Part shown: positions 1-10,500 of the stretch, in pieces | Layout of the letters: each line of letters begins with the position of its first letter | Numbering within the stretch: position 1 is the stretch's first letter | Source of the DNA: Bacteroides oleiciplenus YIT 12058 | Lineage (GTDB): Bacteria; Bacteroidota; Bacteroidia; Bacteroidales; Bacteroidaceae | DNA: 64,000 bases | Assembly (NCBI RefSeq): GCF_000315485.1 | Contig: NZ_JH992942.1 | Coordinates: 350,028-414,027, forward strand | Direction: 5' to 3' | Notes under the pieces: generated by a model | Databases searched by the model: none | What the model was told of the DNA's origin: nothing | What the model saw: the letters and a program-made list of their open reading frames with translations, nothing else | Translations under genes and position numbers: made by a program

Positions 1-578
1 TCTTCGTACGTAAGGTGATAGGCAGAGATATGCTCAACGTTGAGGCTGACGGCTTGCTGCAAGTCTCGCTTCCAGCGTTCGTTTGTTTCTCCCGGCAGGC
101 CATAGATAAGATCGATGCTGATATTCCGGAAACCTGCATGCCGACAACGCCTCACTGCTTCGACGGCTTGCGCAGCATTATGCCGCCTGTTGAGCAATTG
201 CAGGGTGGCATCGTCAAAAGTTTGTATCCCCATGCTGATACGGTTGAAAGGTAGCATAGCCAGCATTCCGGTGTATTCTTCCGTCAGGTCATCCGGATTG
301 GCTTCAAGAGTTATTTCCTTTACATTCTCCAAACCATAGACTTGCTCAATAGTGTTGAATACCTGCCGGAAATCTTCTTCCGATAATTGTGAAGGCGTTC
401 CACCGCCGAAATAAATTGTTTCGACGGCTTCTCCCTTTAGATATTCTTTGCGTTCCGTAAGTTCACGGCAAAGAGCATGGATATAACGCGACTTCAACTC
501 CGAACGAGTGGTGGAGTAAAAATCACAATAGATGCAACGAGTCTTGCAAAAAGGAATATGTATATAGATGCCTGCCAT
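1..578 (-). CDS. hemW: Radical SAM heme chaperone HemW, partial (C-terminus beyond window)
   Basis: Reading the minus strand from the ATG at 578-576 gives MAGIYIHIPFCKTRCIYCDF. The radical-SAM cluster motif CxxxCxxC falls on Cys11, Cys15 and Cys18. It is followed by a GGGTPS motif and an LxxNPDDLTEE-like stretch, typical of the HemN/HemW family. HemW proteins start directly with this IYIHIPFC segment, whereas true coproporphyrinogen dehydrogenase HemN carries a longer N-terminus, so HemW (heme delivery) is preferred. About 192 codons are visible and the gene runs off the window at base 1. A perfect TAnnTTTG -7 box lies about 40 bases upstream on the same strand. It is a housekeeping gene that marks the left border of the polysaccharide locus. 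Identity is fairly certain; the exact HemW versus HemN-like assignment is less so. Confidence 0.85.
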   Translation of the reverse strand, partial: MAGIYIHIPFCKTRCIYCDFYSTTRSELKSRYIHALCRELTERKEYLKGEAVETIYFGGGTPSQLSEEDFRQVFNTIEQVYGLENVKEITLEANPDDLTEEYTGMLAMLPFNRISMGIQTFDDATLQLLNRRHNAAQAVEAVRRCRHAGFRNISIDLIYGLPGETNERWKRDLQQAVSLNVEHISAYHLTYE

Positions 579-615
579 GATTGTACTGTTTTAGTAGCCT
601 AATCTCTTTTGCTGG

Positions 616-623
616 CAAAGATA
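616..623 (-). promoter_or_regulatory. Candidate -7 promoter element for hemW
   Basis: The plus strand reads CAAAGATA, so the minus strand reads TATCTTTG, a perfect match to the Bacteroides TAnnTTTG -7 consensus. Transcription would start near 609, giving a leader of about 30 bases. No clear -33 TTTG was found. A palindrome (TTTCATGC, two bases, GCATGAAA) at 644-661 sits where the -33 region would be and could be an operator. Confidence 0.4.
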
Positions 624-726
624 ATGCAAACCGAAAGCAGAACTTTCATGCTTGCATGAAAAAGTTATGCTGAGGTGCAGCTTATCTTCGCTTTTGGGCA
701 AAAAAACAATTCCTTTCGAACTGGCA

Positions 727-2745
727 TCAGGGGAAAGATACCGTCTTCACGGTGCCATCAGAAAAGTGAATGGTTACTGTGTCTCCGTTTTGCTCAAAAG
801 ACTTCACAGGCGTTAGTTCCTTTTTCGTGAACGGCTTGCCGCTCTTCTTCCACAGTTGCAGTGTTATGAATATCTTATCACCGGAATGGGTGGTTGCAGC
901 ATTGATAACAGAACATTTATTGCTTACCGGATGCAGCCCTTCCGTTTGCACGAACTCTACTTCGGTCCAGCCTTGCAAATTGACAAGTGCCGTCTGATAG
1001 GCGCCGTTATCCGTACAGTAAACCGTATGTTCTCCTGTCTCTTTCTCCTTGGTGGTGATAGGTTCATCCAATTCCGGCAGAGAATAATGTCCATAACGCA
1101 GCCCGGTGCTGACGGGGAATGAAACTTTGTCTACACGAAGTATACCGTTGGGGAGCGGGATGTCTGCCAAACGGAACTTGATTTCGGGATTGGTTTCAAG
1201 TTCTGCATCCCGGTAATAAATGCCATCTTCAAACTTCTTGAAAGTATAGAGGCGAAGCACTTCCCATTGCTGTTTGGCATTCAGTATAGCGTAATTCATT
1301 GATACTTTTCCATCAGGGCTATCTGCCATCCAGGGAAATGCTGTATTATACGATAATTTATTATAATTCTCAGTAGAACGGAATTTCTGCCAGTCCTTGG
1401 CAACCGTCTCGTGGCACCATGCGCGTATTTCAGCACTACCGTTATTGGGATAATTGGTCACCAGTGTGTTCGATCCCCCCATAAATTTATTGTATACCTT
1501 GCCGGGTTGAAGCTCCTTTTCCCAGGCACCGTTGTTTTCTACGGCTGTCCAGAACGGATTGTCGGCAGGTAGTAATAATCCCAGAAATGCTTTCCCCATC
1601 CAATATACACTGCCACGGCAACTGTATATCTGTACCGCAGGCTCAAAGGCTCCATAGAATCCTAAGGTCGGCACCCGGTCTTGCATCAATGCAGGGTTTT
1701 GGAGGAACTGAAGCAAAGTGGAAGATGCAATGCGGCGCATCCAACCGTAATTAATGGACGGGTCGTTGAGCCATCCCATTAGTGGGAAAGGAACGATGGT
1801 TGCTATGCGGTAGGTGATGCTCCTTCCGTACATATTCATTCTGCCGTCTTCGGCAAACATATATGGATAGTTAGGAATCAAGTCACGGAAGTTATCGACA
1901 AACCGGTGTCCGGCTTCCGGGTTGAATTTATCTCCATAATAGTGTGCCCAAATCATGCCATACATCTGGAAAGCCCACATGCTGTAATAATCGTAGGCCG
2001 GGCTATCATTATACCAGCCATAGCCACGATATTGCTCCAATGACTTTTGGAGCAATTCGTTCAGGTAGTCGTCTTTGACGGTATAACCGTGATTCTTGAA
2101 AAAAGACATCACGAATATATTGAAGAAACGCCAGTTGGAACCAATGGTTGGTCCGTTGCCATAGCTAAGCATCAGTGCGGCAAGGGCGTCTTTCTCTTGC
2201 TGGGTCAGTGGTTCCCAGATGATTTCCGGCATCACGGTCAGTGATAAGGCAAGTGCTCCGAATTCAACAAGCGTCTGGCTCGGTCCTCCTTTAAGATGCT
2301 GTATATATCCGGACTTCGACGAATCACTCATATTGCGTAACTGCTGCCGATAATAATCTCCCACTTTAATCCCGTTCAACTCTAAGTCGGGATTCTCTTT
2401 CAATAGGGGAATAGCTACGAACATGGTACGGCAAAGACCTTCCAGATTCTCTGTCTTGTTTGGCTTTCCGTCAGCCGGGTAACTTTTTCCCGGTTGTTTA
2501 GGGAAGTGCATCGGATCGTCCAATGTGTGAACATAGCTGAATGCTCCGTCCAGTAAATAAGTGGCGGCATCCAGCCAGTGCTGACGTGTCATTCCGGTGA
2601 GAGGACTCAGTTGATAATCCGGGCGTACTAAATGAAATACGGAATCATTTGCAGCCTGTGGTGAGGATGCGTTTACTTTTAAGGAAAATAATAAAGCAAA
2701 CAGTAATAATCCTCCGATCATTTTAGAAAATACGGTCTTCATCAT
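727..2745 (-). CDS. DUF2264 secreted putative glycoside hydrolase (GH154-like, possible beta-glucuronidase)
   Basis: The product is 672 residues with a signal peptide (hydrophobic stretch at residues 9-26, cleavage near VNASS). Residues about 40-420 match the DUF2264 alpha/alpha-barrel pattern. Visible marks are a GWYNDSPAYDYYSMWAFQMYG segment, the RSITYR motif and an LTLGFYG...PADNPFW end; the same marks occur in the second DUF2264 protein at 14268. The remaining 250 residues are predicted beta-rich and absent from that paralogue. From memory, DUF2264 members have been assigned to family GH154 with beta-glucuronidase activity, and one sits in the B. thetaiotaomicron arabinogalactan locus. 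The gene is divergent from the HTCS regulator at 3107. A role in removing terminal glucuronic acid from arabinogalactan is inferred. Fold assignment is good, substrate uncertain. Confidence 0.7.
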   Translation of the reverse strand: MMKTVFSKMIGGLLLFALLFSLKVNASSPQAANDSVFHLVRPDYQLSPLTGMTRQHWLDAATYLLDGAFSYVHTLDDPMHFPKQPGKSYPADGKPNKTENLEGLCRTMFVAIPLLKENPDLELNGIKVGDYYRQQLRNMSDSSKSGYIQHLKGGPSQTLVEFGALALSLTVMPEIIWEPLTQQEKDALAALMLSYGNGPTIGSNWRFFNIFVMSFFKNHGYTVKDDYLNELLQKSLEQYRGYGWYNDSPAYDYYSMWAFQMYGMIWAHYYGDKFNPEAGHRFVDNFRDLIPNYPYMFAEDGRMNMYGRSITYRIATIVPFPLMGWLNDPSINYGWMRRIASSTLLQFLQNPALMQDRVPTLGFYGAFEPAVQIYSCRGSVYWMGKAFLGLLLPADNPFWTAVENNGAWEKELQPGKVYNKFMGGSNTLVTNYPNNGSAEIRAWCHETVAKDWQKFRSTENYNKLSYNTAFPWMADSPDGKVSMNYAILNAKQQWEVLRLYTFKKFEDGIYYRDAELETNPEIKFRLADIPLPNGILRVDKVSFPVSTGLRYGHYSLPELDEPITTKEKETGEHTVYCTDNGAYQTALVNLQGWTEVEFVQTEGLHPVSNKCSVINAATTHSGDKIFITLQLWKKSGKPFTKKELTPVKSFEQNGDTVTIHFSDGTVKTVSFP

Positions 2746-2904
2746 ATTGTGTGTATTACATGGTAAGAATATTCTTATTTATTTCTCTTTGCAAAGAAAG
2801 TGCTTTCTACGCAAAGGGAGTGGCTATTTTGAGGTCAAAAAGGGCAAATATTGGACCAATATCATTCTTTCAGCCCTATCCGGGTCGTATCCGAACCGTA
2901 TCTG

Positions 2905-2976
2905 CTCCGTACTTGCTCCGTAGCAAATTCGGTTAGAAGTACCTCCAACCGAATTTGCTACGGAGCAAGTACGGAG
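2905..2976. repeat. Perfect 30-bp inverted repeat with 12-bp spacer
   Basis: The left arm 2905-2934 and right arm 2947-2976 are exact reverse complements, with spacer AGAAGTACCTCC. The arms include CTCCGTACTTGCTCCGTAGC and end in AAATTCGGTT. There is no T-run after the stem, so it is not a classic terminator. The internal tandem word TGCTCCGTA suggests a dispersed palindromic element rather than a simple operator. It lies between two divergent genes, 131 bases or more from either start codon. Confidence 0.85.
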
Positions 2977-3060
2977 TAAGTGTATCTCAGATATATCCCG
3001 GTATAGAGTAATTGAAACATAATATTACCAATGGATAAGATACTTTTAGATATATTTACG

Positions 3061-3068
3061 TATATTTG
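3061..3068 (+). promoter_or_regulatory. Candidate -7 element for the PUL1 HTCS gene
   Basis: TATATTTG is a perfect match to TAnnTTTG. It would start transcription near 3075, about 30 bases before the ATG at 3107. No convincing -33 TTTG is present at the expected distance, so this rests on the -7 box and its position. Confidence 0.4.
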
Positions 3069-3106
3069 CTGGCGCTTAATAATTATATTAACCCCCGAAA
3101 CTAACT

Positions 3107-6100
3107 ATGAAGATAATGTTTACTGTGAAAGAAAAAATCTGGAGTTTTGTATTCTACCTTGGAATATTCATCCCTTTGGTATGCCAAGCTACAATGACGC
3201 CTAAGCATGATTCTTTGGCGTTTAAATCTTCATCTATTCTGAATGGGCTGTCAAGCAAAGATGTGCAATCGGTGTATCAAGACCGGGATGGCTATATCTG
3301 GATATCTACCCGTAACGGACTTTTCCAGTATGATGGTTATTCCATTACGACCTATAAATCCAATCTCTATTGCCCTGACCTGCTTACCAGTAATAATATC
3401 ATGTGTGTGGCTGAGGATGCTCAACATCAGTTGTGGATTGGCACTTATAACGGACTGAATGTATTGGATAAGCGAACCGGAAAAATCCGTAAGATAGAGA
3501 ACGCGGAAGTGGCTGGTACAGGTACGTCTCAGATTCTGGTGACGAGTGATAACCGCATTTTGTTTGCTACCGAAGGGGGATTGCTTGAGTATCTGGAAGA
3601 TGAAAATCGTTTTTTAGCTTTTAACCAAAGCAATACTGATGGAGTATTTCCTCGGACAACTGTTAAATCTTTGTTTGAAGATGACCGTGGGGACATTTGG
3701 ATTGGTACGTGGAGTGAGGGATTGTTCCGTTATGAAACGAAAACCGGTAAATATTGGAAATATCCGAGAATGAATGTAGGGAACTCTGCCCATGTTGTTT
3801 TTCAGGATAGCCACCGGGATGTATGGGTGGGAACCTGGGGCTCGGGTTTACATTTGCTGCACAATGCTTATAATCCGGAGAAAACAACTTGGACAACATT
3901 TGCTCATGATGAGAAACAACCGGGTACAATTTCTGACAATCTGATTTATGCTATTTCTGAGGATGTCAATACTCATTCTTTGTGGGTAGGCACCCGTAGC
4001 GGTTTAAGCATACTCCCATTGCGGAATGCAGAGACGCCACGTTTTAAATTTGAGAATTGCTATTCCGGTGAGTCGGAAAACTCTATTAGCATTAGCGAAG
4101 TAGCCTCTTTATGGCGCGACCGGCAAGGCATCATGTGGGTAGGTATGATTGGGGGTGGTGTCAATATGGTGAATACCCGTAAAGCGAAATTCAGCCTGGA
4201 CCGTTTGCCCGAAGTGAAGCGGACGCTAAAGAGTAATTCAGTCCGTAGTATTCTGCTGGATGACGAAGGACAACTCTGGATGGGAATCAGCACTTATGGC
4301 TTTGGGGTGAAAAACCGTGAGACAGGGAAATTCACTCATCATGGCCAGATGTCCAGCTTCAGCTCATACAGTGGGATTTCTACTGTAATGTCCATCATGC
4401 AATCTCCATCTACCGGTCATATCTGGATTGGCGTATACAATGGAGGGGCTTACGAGATAGATAAGTCGGCACCTATGGGGACAGGTGTGAAAGCACATAA
4501 TTCTTCGAATGCCCCATGGATGTGCAACTCTTGTATCTATTATATATATGAAGACTCCAGACATAACCTTTGGTTTGCTACCAGGGGTGGAACCTCGATG
4601 CGTGCGGCAGATGGAATTCCGGTACGTTTTGACTCTTTGAGCGTGGGAGGTGTGCCGGTGCAGGATATGGTTGTAATGCAACTTGCCGAAGGGCACAATG
4701 GTGATATGTGGATGGCGTCCAGTACTCATGGAGTCATTCGTATTCAAGGGAGTGGAAATTCCTTGGGCGGATATACACTTTCCGGTTATTCAGTTGCCAA
4801 CGGAAAGTTGAGCAGCAATTATGCCGACTGTGTTTATAAGGATATTGAGGGGCGCATTTGGGTGGGAACCGGAGGAAGCGGTTTGAGTCTTTACGATGCT
4901 GCGGCAGATGCGTTCTTGCCGGTGCATGAGTTATGGAATCTGCCGGGAGACGCGGTAGCGAATATTCAGAGTGATAAAAAAGGTAATCTTTGGTTGGGAA
5001 CCAATGCAGGTTTGTTGAGGCTTACTGTGCCGCGGGATTTGCAGAATGTGACTTATCGCTTATATACCACCTCTGATGGTCTGCAAGATAATATATTCAA
5101 TCGGGGAGCATCGTTCGTTGCTGCTGATGGTGAAATGTTCTTCGGCGGGCACCGGGGGTACAACAGCTTCTACCCTGATAGGCAGGAAGAGCAGGTATTC
5201 TCTTCTCCGGTCGTAATCACTGATATTGAAGTGTTCAATCAGTCGTGGACTGCTCTTTCTGATGAGGAACGTGCAGAAATCTCAAGCCTGTCTCCAAGGT
5301 TCACGGACGAAATTGTTTTGGACTATAAGCGCAATAACTTCAACATAGAGTTCTCTGCATTGGAGTATGCCAATCCGGAGAGGAATCAATATGCCTACAA
5401 ATTGGATGGCTTTGATGCGGGTTGGCAATATACAAATGCCTCCAAGCGTTTTGCATATTACAATAACTTGAAGTCCGGCACTTATACTTTTCATGTGAAG
5501 TCTTCCAATTCAAATGGTATCTGGGACGAGAATGTACAAACTGTAAAAGTCGTTATTCTGCCGCCGCCCTGGAAAACCTGGTGGGCCTACACCTTATATA
5601 TATTAGTACTTCTCGGTATTACCTGGTATATTTTCCGGATTATCCGTAATCGTATCCGTTTGCGCAATGCATTGCATCTCCGTGAAATGGAACAGGCAAA
5701 GGCTGAGGAGATAAATCATGCCAAACTGCAATTCTTTACTAATATCACACACGAGTTATTGACTCCGCTGACCATCATCTCGGCTTCTGTGGACGAACTA
5801 AAACAGACGGCCCCTGCTTATAAGGAGCAATATAGTGTGATGACACATAATATAAATCGGTTGATACGCCTGTTGCAGCAGATATTGGAGTTCCGCAAAG
5901 CAGAGACAGGTAACCTGAAATTGAAAGTGTCACAAGGAGATTTGGCGCAGTTTGTGCGCCGGAGTTTAGATGGTTTCCGCCCATTGATGAAGAAAAAGGA
6001 TATTCATTTCACTATTCAAAGTGATGCGGATAAATGTTTTGCTTTCTTTGATCCCGATAAGTTGGATAAGATATTGTATAACTTGCTCTCTAATGCTTCT

Positions 6101-7321
6101 AAATATAACAAAGCCGGTGGGAAGGTCAGGATTGAACTTAAGCATGATGAAGCAAATGAAACAGTTTATATTATAGTAAAAGATAATGGTCCTGGTATTT
6201 CGAAAGAATCGCAAAAGAATTTATTCAAACGCTTTTATGAGGGAGATTACCGGAGGTTCAACACCATTGGTACGGGTATTGGGTTGTCGCTGGTGCGCGA
6301 TTTGGTAGCCTTGCATCATGGCACAATCTCCGTAGAGAGTGAGGAAGGAGAGGGGACAGCCTTTAATGTACAGATTCCGATTGGTCGTTCTGCTTATTCT
6401 GAAGAAGAAATAGATGATGCTGGTACTCTCCCAACTCCAGATGTGGCTGATGACTTGCAGAAAGATGTCGTGTTTACGAATGCACCGTCTTTGCCGGAAG
6501 ATGGTGATCTTGGCAAAGAAAGTGTGGCGGAAGAGAAAAAATATGCTTTATTATTGGTTGAAGATAACGAGGATTTATTGGGATTGATGGTGAAACTTCT
6601 GGGCACTGAATATTTAATCCATACTGCAACCAATGGTAAGGAAGCACTTGATGTGTTAGAGGAAGAGGACATTGACCTGATTGTATCTGATGTGATGATG
6701 CCGGTAGTGGATGGCATTGAATTATGTAGGAATATAAAAGGTAATTTTGACACTTCCCATATTCCATTGATTCTGTTGACTGCAAAAAAACAGGAAGAAG
6801 ACAGGGTGGAAGCATATGAGTCGGGTGCAGATGCATTTATAACGAAACCGTTTAATTTAAGTGTACTTCATGCACGTATCAGTAATCTGTTGAAATCTCG
6901 CGAGCGGGTTATGAAAGACTTCAAGAAACAACTGGTATTTGAGGCGAAAGAGTTGAATTATACCAGTATGGATGAAGATTTTCTGCAACGTGCCATTGAT
7001 TGTGTGAATCGTCATTTGGATGATCCGGAATTTGACCAGACCCGTTTTCTGGAAGAGATGCATACTACTAAATCCACATTCTTCCGTAAATTGAAATCCT
7101 TGACAGGATTAACCTATGTTTCATTTATCCGCAATATCCGTATGAAGGCGGCCTGCCGTATTATGGAAGAGAAAAAACAGATCCGTATATCTGAATTGTC
7201 ATATGCAGTTGGCTATAATGACCCGCGCTATTTCAGCAGTACCTTTAAGAAGGAAATAGGTATGCAGCCTTCCGAGTATATGGAACGTTTCACCTCTGGC
7301 GGAACCATTGAAGGAGAATAA
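3107..7321 (+). CDS. Hybrid two-component system (HTCS) regulator of PUL1
   Basis: This 1404-residue membrane regulator has a complete HTCS layout. An N-terminal signal or anchor is followed by a periplasmic sensor of two beta-propellers; at least twelve Reg_prop blades of the W(I/V)G(T)xxxGL type are visible, such as IWISTRNGLFQYDG and LWIGTYNGLNVLD. A Y_Y_Y domain follows at about residues 730-815 and one membrane helix at about 825-847. The histidine kinase has His882 in NITHELLTPL and an ATP-binding LLSNASKYN...DNGPGIS segment. A receiver domain carries Asp1195 in IVSDVMMP, and an AraC-type DNA-binding domain spans about 1300-1400. The sensor should bind an oligosaccharide from the target glycan and activate the SusC/SusD operon that starts 220 bases downstream. 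A second ATG at 3116 is an alternative start. Confidence 0.95.
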   Translation: MKIMFTVKEKIWSFVFYLGIFIPLVCQATMTPKHDSLAFKSSSILNGLSSKDVQSVYQDRDGYIWISTRNGLFQYDGYSITTYKSNLYCPDLLTSNNIMCVAEDAQHQLWIGTYNGLNVLDKRTGKIRKIENAEVAGTGTSQILVTSDNRILFATEGGLLEYLEDENRFLAFNQSNTDGVFPRTTVKSLFEDDRGDIWIGTWSEGLFRYETKTGKYWKYPRMNVGNSAHVVFQDSHRDVWVGTWGSGLHLLHNAYNPEKTTWTTFAHDEKQPGTISDNLIYAISEDVNTHSLWVGTRSGLSILPLRNAETPRFKFENCYSGESENSISISEVASLWRDRQGIMWVGMIGGGVNMVNTRKAKFSLDRLPEVKRTLKSNSVRSILLDDEGQLWMGISTYGFGVKNRETGKFTHHGQMSSFSSYSGISTVMSIMQSPSTGHIWIGVYNGGAYEIDKSAPMGTGVKAHNSSNAPWMCNSCIYYIYEDSRHNLWFATRGGTSMRAADGIPVRFDSLSVGGVPVQDMVVMQLAEGHNGDMWMASSTHGVIRIQGSGNSLGGYTLSGYSVANGKLSSNYADCVYKDIEGRIWVGTGGSGLSLYDAAADAFLPVHELWNLPGDAVANIQSDKKGNLWLGTNAGLLRLTVPRDLQNVTYRLYTTSDGLQDNIFNRGASFVAADGEMFFGGHRGYNSFYPDRQEEQVFSSPVVITDIEVFNQSWTALSDEERAEISSLSPRFTDEIVLDYKRNNFNIEFSALEYANPERNQYAYKLDGFDAGWQYTNASKRFAYYNNLKSGTYTFHVKSSNSNGIWDENVQTVKVVILPPPWKTWWAYTLYILVLLGITWYIFRIIRNRIRLRNALHLREMEQAKAEEINHAKLQFFTNITHELLTPLTIISASVDELKQTAPAYKEQYSVMTHNINRLIRLLQQILEFRKAETGNLKLKVSQGDLAQFVRRSLDGFRPLMKKKDIHFTIQSDADKCFAFFDPDKLDKILYNLLSNASKYNKAGGKVRIELKHDEANETVYIIVKDNGPGISKESQKNLFKRFYEGDYRRFNTIGTGIGLSLVRDLVALHHGTISVESEEGEGTAFNVQIPIGRSAYSEEEIDDAGTLPTPDVADDLQKDVVFTNAPSLPEDGDLGKESVAEEKKYALLLVEDNEDLLGLMVKLLGTEYLIHTATNGKEALDVLEEEDIDLIVSDVMMPVVDGIELCRNIKGNFDTSHIPLILLTAKKQEEDRVEAYESGADAFITKPFNLSVLHARISNLLKSRERVMKDFKKQLVFEAKELNYTSMDEDFLQRAIDCVNRHLDDPEFDQTRFLEEMHTTKSTFFRKLKSLTGLTYVSFIRNIRMKAACRIMEEKKQIRISELSYAVGYNDPRYFSSTFKKEIGMQPSEYMERFTSGGTIEGE

Positions 7322-7387
7322 ATTCACTGTTAATCTTTTTGCATTAAGCCTGATATGTTGAAGAATGTCTCAACTTATGTAGGCTTT

Positions 7388-7422
7388 TGTCCCATGCACC
7401 AAATACAAACATGTTTGGGACA
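7388..7422 (+). terminator. Possible hairpin after the HTCS gene
   Basis: TGTCCCA at 7388-7394 pairs with TGGGACA at 7416-7422 across a 21-base loop. Outer words GGCTT (7382-7386) and AAGCC add weak support. There is no clear T-run, so a terminator is only possible. The right arm overlaps a GGACATTC word that also takes part in an operator-like inverted repeat before susC. Confidence 0.3.
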
Positions 7423-7460
7423 TTCGTAAGCCCTTTACTCTTTGAATGTCCATAGATTTG
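7418..7460 (+). promoter_or_regulatory. Candidate promoter and operator of the PUL1 SusC/SusD operon
   Basis: A perfect -7 box TAGATTTG occupies 7453-7460. One base upstream ends an inverted repeat, GGACATTC (7418-7425) and GAATGTCC (7444-7451), spaced by 18 bases. A further GAATGTC copy lies at 7363-7369. This spacing just upstream of the -7 box suits an activator such as the AraC-type domain of the neighbouring HTCS. Transcription from here would start near 7467, after the in-frame GTG at 7465, which supports the later ATG at 7543 as the true susC start. Confidence 0.45.
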
Positions 7461-7542
7461 CGATGTGGCTATAGAACTAAGCATGCAGTTCTATCAACCA
7501 TATTGCGTGTTAAATTATTTTTTTAATCTTAAAATTCATACG

Positions 7543-10500
7543 ATGGAAAAACAAAAGATTTCCTCGAGGGCGGGATTGAGTAAGGTGCTTTCTACCTTAA
7601 TAATCTGTATGGCTCTTATGATGAACGTCTCGTATCTGAGCGCTCAGAATTCCCAAGTTACAGTAACAGGTACAGTAGAGGACCCGTTGGGACCTGTAAT
7701 TGGTGCCAGTGTGGTCGAAAAAGGTGTACCTTCCAATGGATGCATTACCGATATTAATGGTAATTTCTCTCTGAAAGCGAGTCCGAATGCTACATTGATA
7801 GTAAGTTTTGTGGGTTACAAAACAGTAGAAATCCCTCTGAAGGGGCAAAGATCTGTGAAAGTGACATTGCAAGAGGATAGTGAAATGCTGGATGAAGTTG
7901 TGGTAGTTGGTTATGGTACGATGCGTAAGAAAGACCTTACAGGGTCGGTCGTACAGATTAATCCCAGTAAAATAGCTGACTCAAACCCGGGCTCTGTACA
8001 AGATGTATTACGCGGTACTCCGGGCTTGCAGATTGGTTACGATGCTTCTGCCAAGGGGAGCGATGCTTCCATACAGTTGCGTGGTAAGAACTCGTTGGGT
8101 ACTGATGCCAAGCCGATGATTGTATTGGATGGCATGGCTTTCTATGGTGAACTTTCAGAAATCAATCCGGACGATATCGGTCAGATTGACGTATTGAAAG
8201 ATGCTTCTTCTGCTGCTATCTATGGTGCTAAGGCTGCTGCCGGTGTCATCATTATCACTACTAAGAAAGGTAAACAAGGAAAACCTGTCATCAACGTAAG
8301 CGCTAACTTGGCTGTCAACAAAAAGTCGGCTTATCGTGACTATTACAATGCTTCCGGTTATCTGCGTTACCGCCAGGATTGGTATAAGATGGCGAATACT
8401 TATGATCAAGGGGAAAACGGACTTTATGGCTACTATAATAGGCTGGTAGACACTAAGCAGAAGGATGAAGCCGGCAACTCAATATTTAAGCCTGCTTATC
8501 CACAAGGTTACTATGACAATCCTGCAAACATGACAGCGGCAGAGCAAAATGCTTGGGCCTCTTCTGTCGGTATGAGCGGTTTAGGACTTTCTGAAGGTGA
8601 ATCCGCGCTTAGCTTGTTTGCACGCCGTCTGACGATGGATGTTTCTCCGCTGGTATATAGTAATTTCTTGGCTGGAAACTCTTTTGACTGGTATGATTCC
8701 ACTTTCCGCACCGGTATAAATCAAGACTACAATGCCAGTATTTCGGGTGCTACTGATAAAATCAACTACTATTTGTCTGTTGGTTACATGGACAATGAAG
8801 GTGCCGTGCAAGGTAATGAATACCATGCGTTCCGTTCGAACATGAAGATTAACGCCAAGATTACCGACTGGTTGGAGATTGGTGCGAATGTGAACTTCCA
8901 AGACCGTTCTGACGGTGATATTCAGGTATCATTGGGTAGCAACTATTGGGATGCCAATATGCTGCGTAATTCTCCTTACGCTTCTATGTATGATGAAAAT
9001 GGTGGTTATGAGCAATATCCCATGTCGGGTGCGGCTACGAATGGTGGTTATAACTACTATTTCGACCGTCAGTACTACGACTTGGAGAAAGGCTATACTG
9101 TACTGAATACCATTTTTAATGCTAAGGTTACCTTACCTTTGGGTTTCACTTATCAGTTCAATATTGCTCCGCGTTATCAGTGGTTCTACGACCGTTATTT
9201 CATGTCGGCCGACTTGCCCGATGCTTCGGCATCCGGCCGTGGTGTGAACCGTGAATGGTCCAAGAATTTCGACTGGAACTTGAATAATACCATTACTTGG
9301 GACCGTACTTTTGCTGATACCCATCACTTTACAGTGACATTGGTGCAAGAAGCTGAAGAACATCGCACTTGGAACGATAAAATTAATGCCCGTAACATCA
9401 CACCAAGTGATGCGCTTGGTTTCCACTATACCGGCGGTGCTAACAAGGAGCAGAGCTCTTTCTCTACTACCGATACACACTACACAGCTGCTTCTTACCT
9501 GGGCCGTTTGTTCTATAGCTACAACGACCGCTACATGTTTACCGGTACATTCCGTCGCGACGGTTATGCAGGCTTCGGAGCCAAGAATCCTTGGGGTAAC
9601 TTTGGTTCGGTAGGTTTAGGTTGGACTGTTTCGAACGAGAAATTCATGAAAGGTACTCAAGAATGGCTGGATATGCTTAAACTGCGTGCATCTTGGGGTA
9701 CCAACGGTAACCGTGACTTTGGCGACGTGTACAAAACGTTGGCCAACCTGAACTTGGGCGGCACCGGTATGGTCTATGTCAACAACGGCACAGCAACAGT
9801 GGTTAATCCTCTGTATATGGACCGTTTGGCTGCTCCTAACCTGCAATGGGAAAAGACGAACTCCTGGAATATCGGAGTGGATTTCTCTGTATTGGGCGAC
9901 CGTTTGACCGGTACGGTGGAGTATTATTTCAAGAAGACTACTGACATGATTATGGGACAGCGTCTGCCGAGTTTCTCCGGTTTCAGCACTATCACCGCCA
10001 ACTTGGGTGAAGTGCAGAATAAGGGTTTTGAAATTTCTTTGAACTCTACTAACATTGAGACCAAAGACTTTACATGGAATACTTCCGCCGGTTTCTCTAT
10101 CAACAAGAATCGCATCAATCATATCTATTACGATTATGACGAAAACGGCGTAGAGCGTGATGATACTTCTAACAAATGGTACATCGGACAACCTATGGGT
10201 ACCATCTGGTATTACGAAACTGATGGCGTTTGGCAGAATACGCCCGAAGATATTGCTTCCGCTGCTTTGGTAGGCCAGAAGCCGGGTGATCCGAAAGTAG
10301 TGAACCGCTATACGGAAGATGATAAGATTCTGGATGATGGTACCCGCGTGCCGGTTTACAATGATAACGATAAAACTTATCTTGGAACTACGGCTCCTCC
10401 CATTTACTGGAATATACGCAATGAATTCACTCTGTGGAAGGATTTGACTTTCTCATTCTCACTCTATTCCTATATGGGACACAAGAGTACCAATGGTTAT

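Larger units (their letters stand above)
2746..3106. promoter_or_regulatory. Divergent intergenic region between DUF2264 enzyme and HTCS regulator
   Basis: This 361-base gap holds no supportable gene. It contains a CTTTGCAAAG palindrome at 2787-2796, close to the DUF2264 start, a very strong 30-base inverted repeat (2905-2976, listed separately), and a -7 box for the regulator at 3061-3068. The stretch at about 2885-2925 repeats the word CTCCGTA several times. Confidence 0.6.

Noticed and set aside
2905..2976. Insertion-sequence ends or a MITE with target duplication
   Set aside because: No flanking target-site duplication was seen and the arms are separated by only 12 bases; it is kept as an unexplained palindromic element.
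7465..7542. Longer N-terminus for the PUL1 SusC from a GTG start
   Set aside because: It begins at the predicted transcription start and would place 26 residues before a normal signal peptide.
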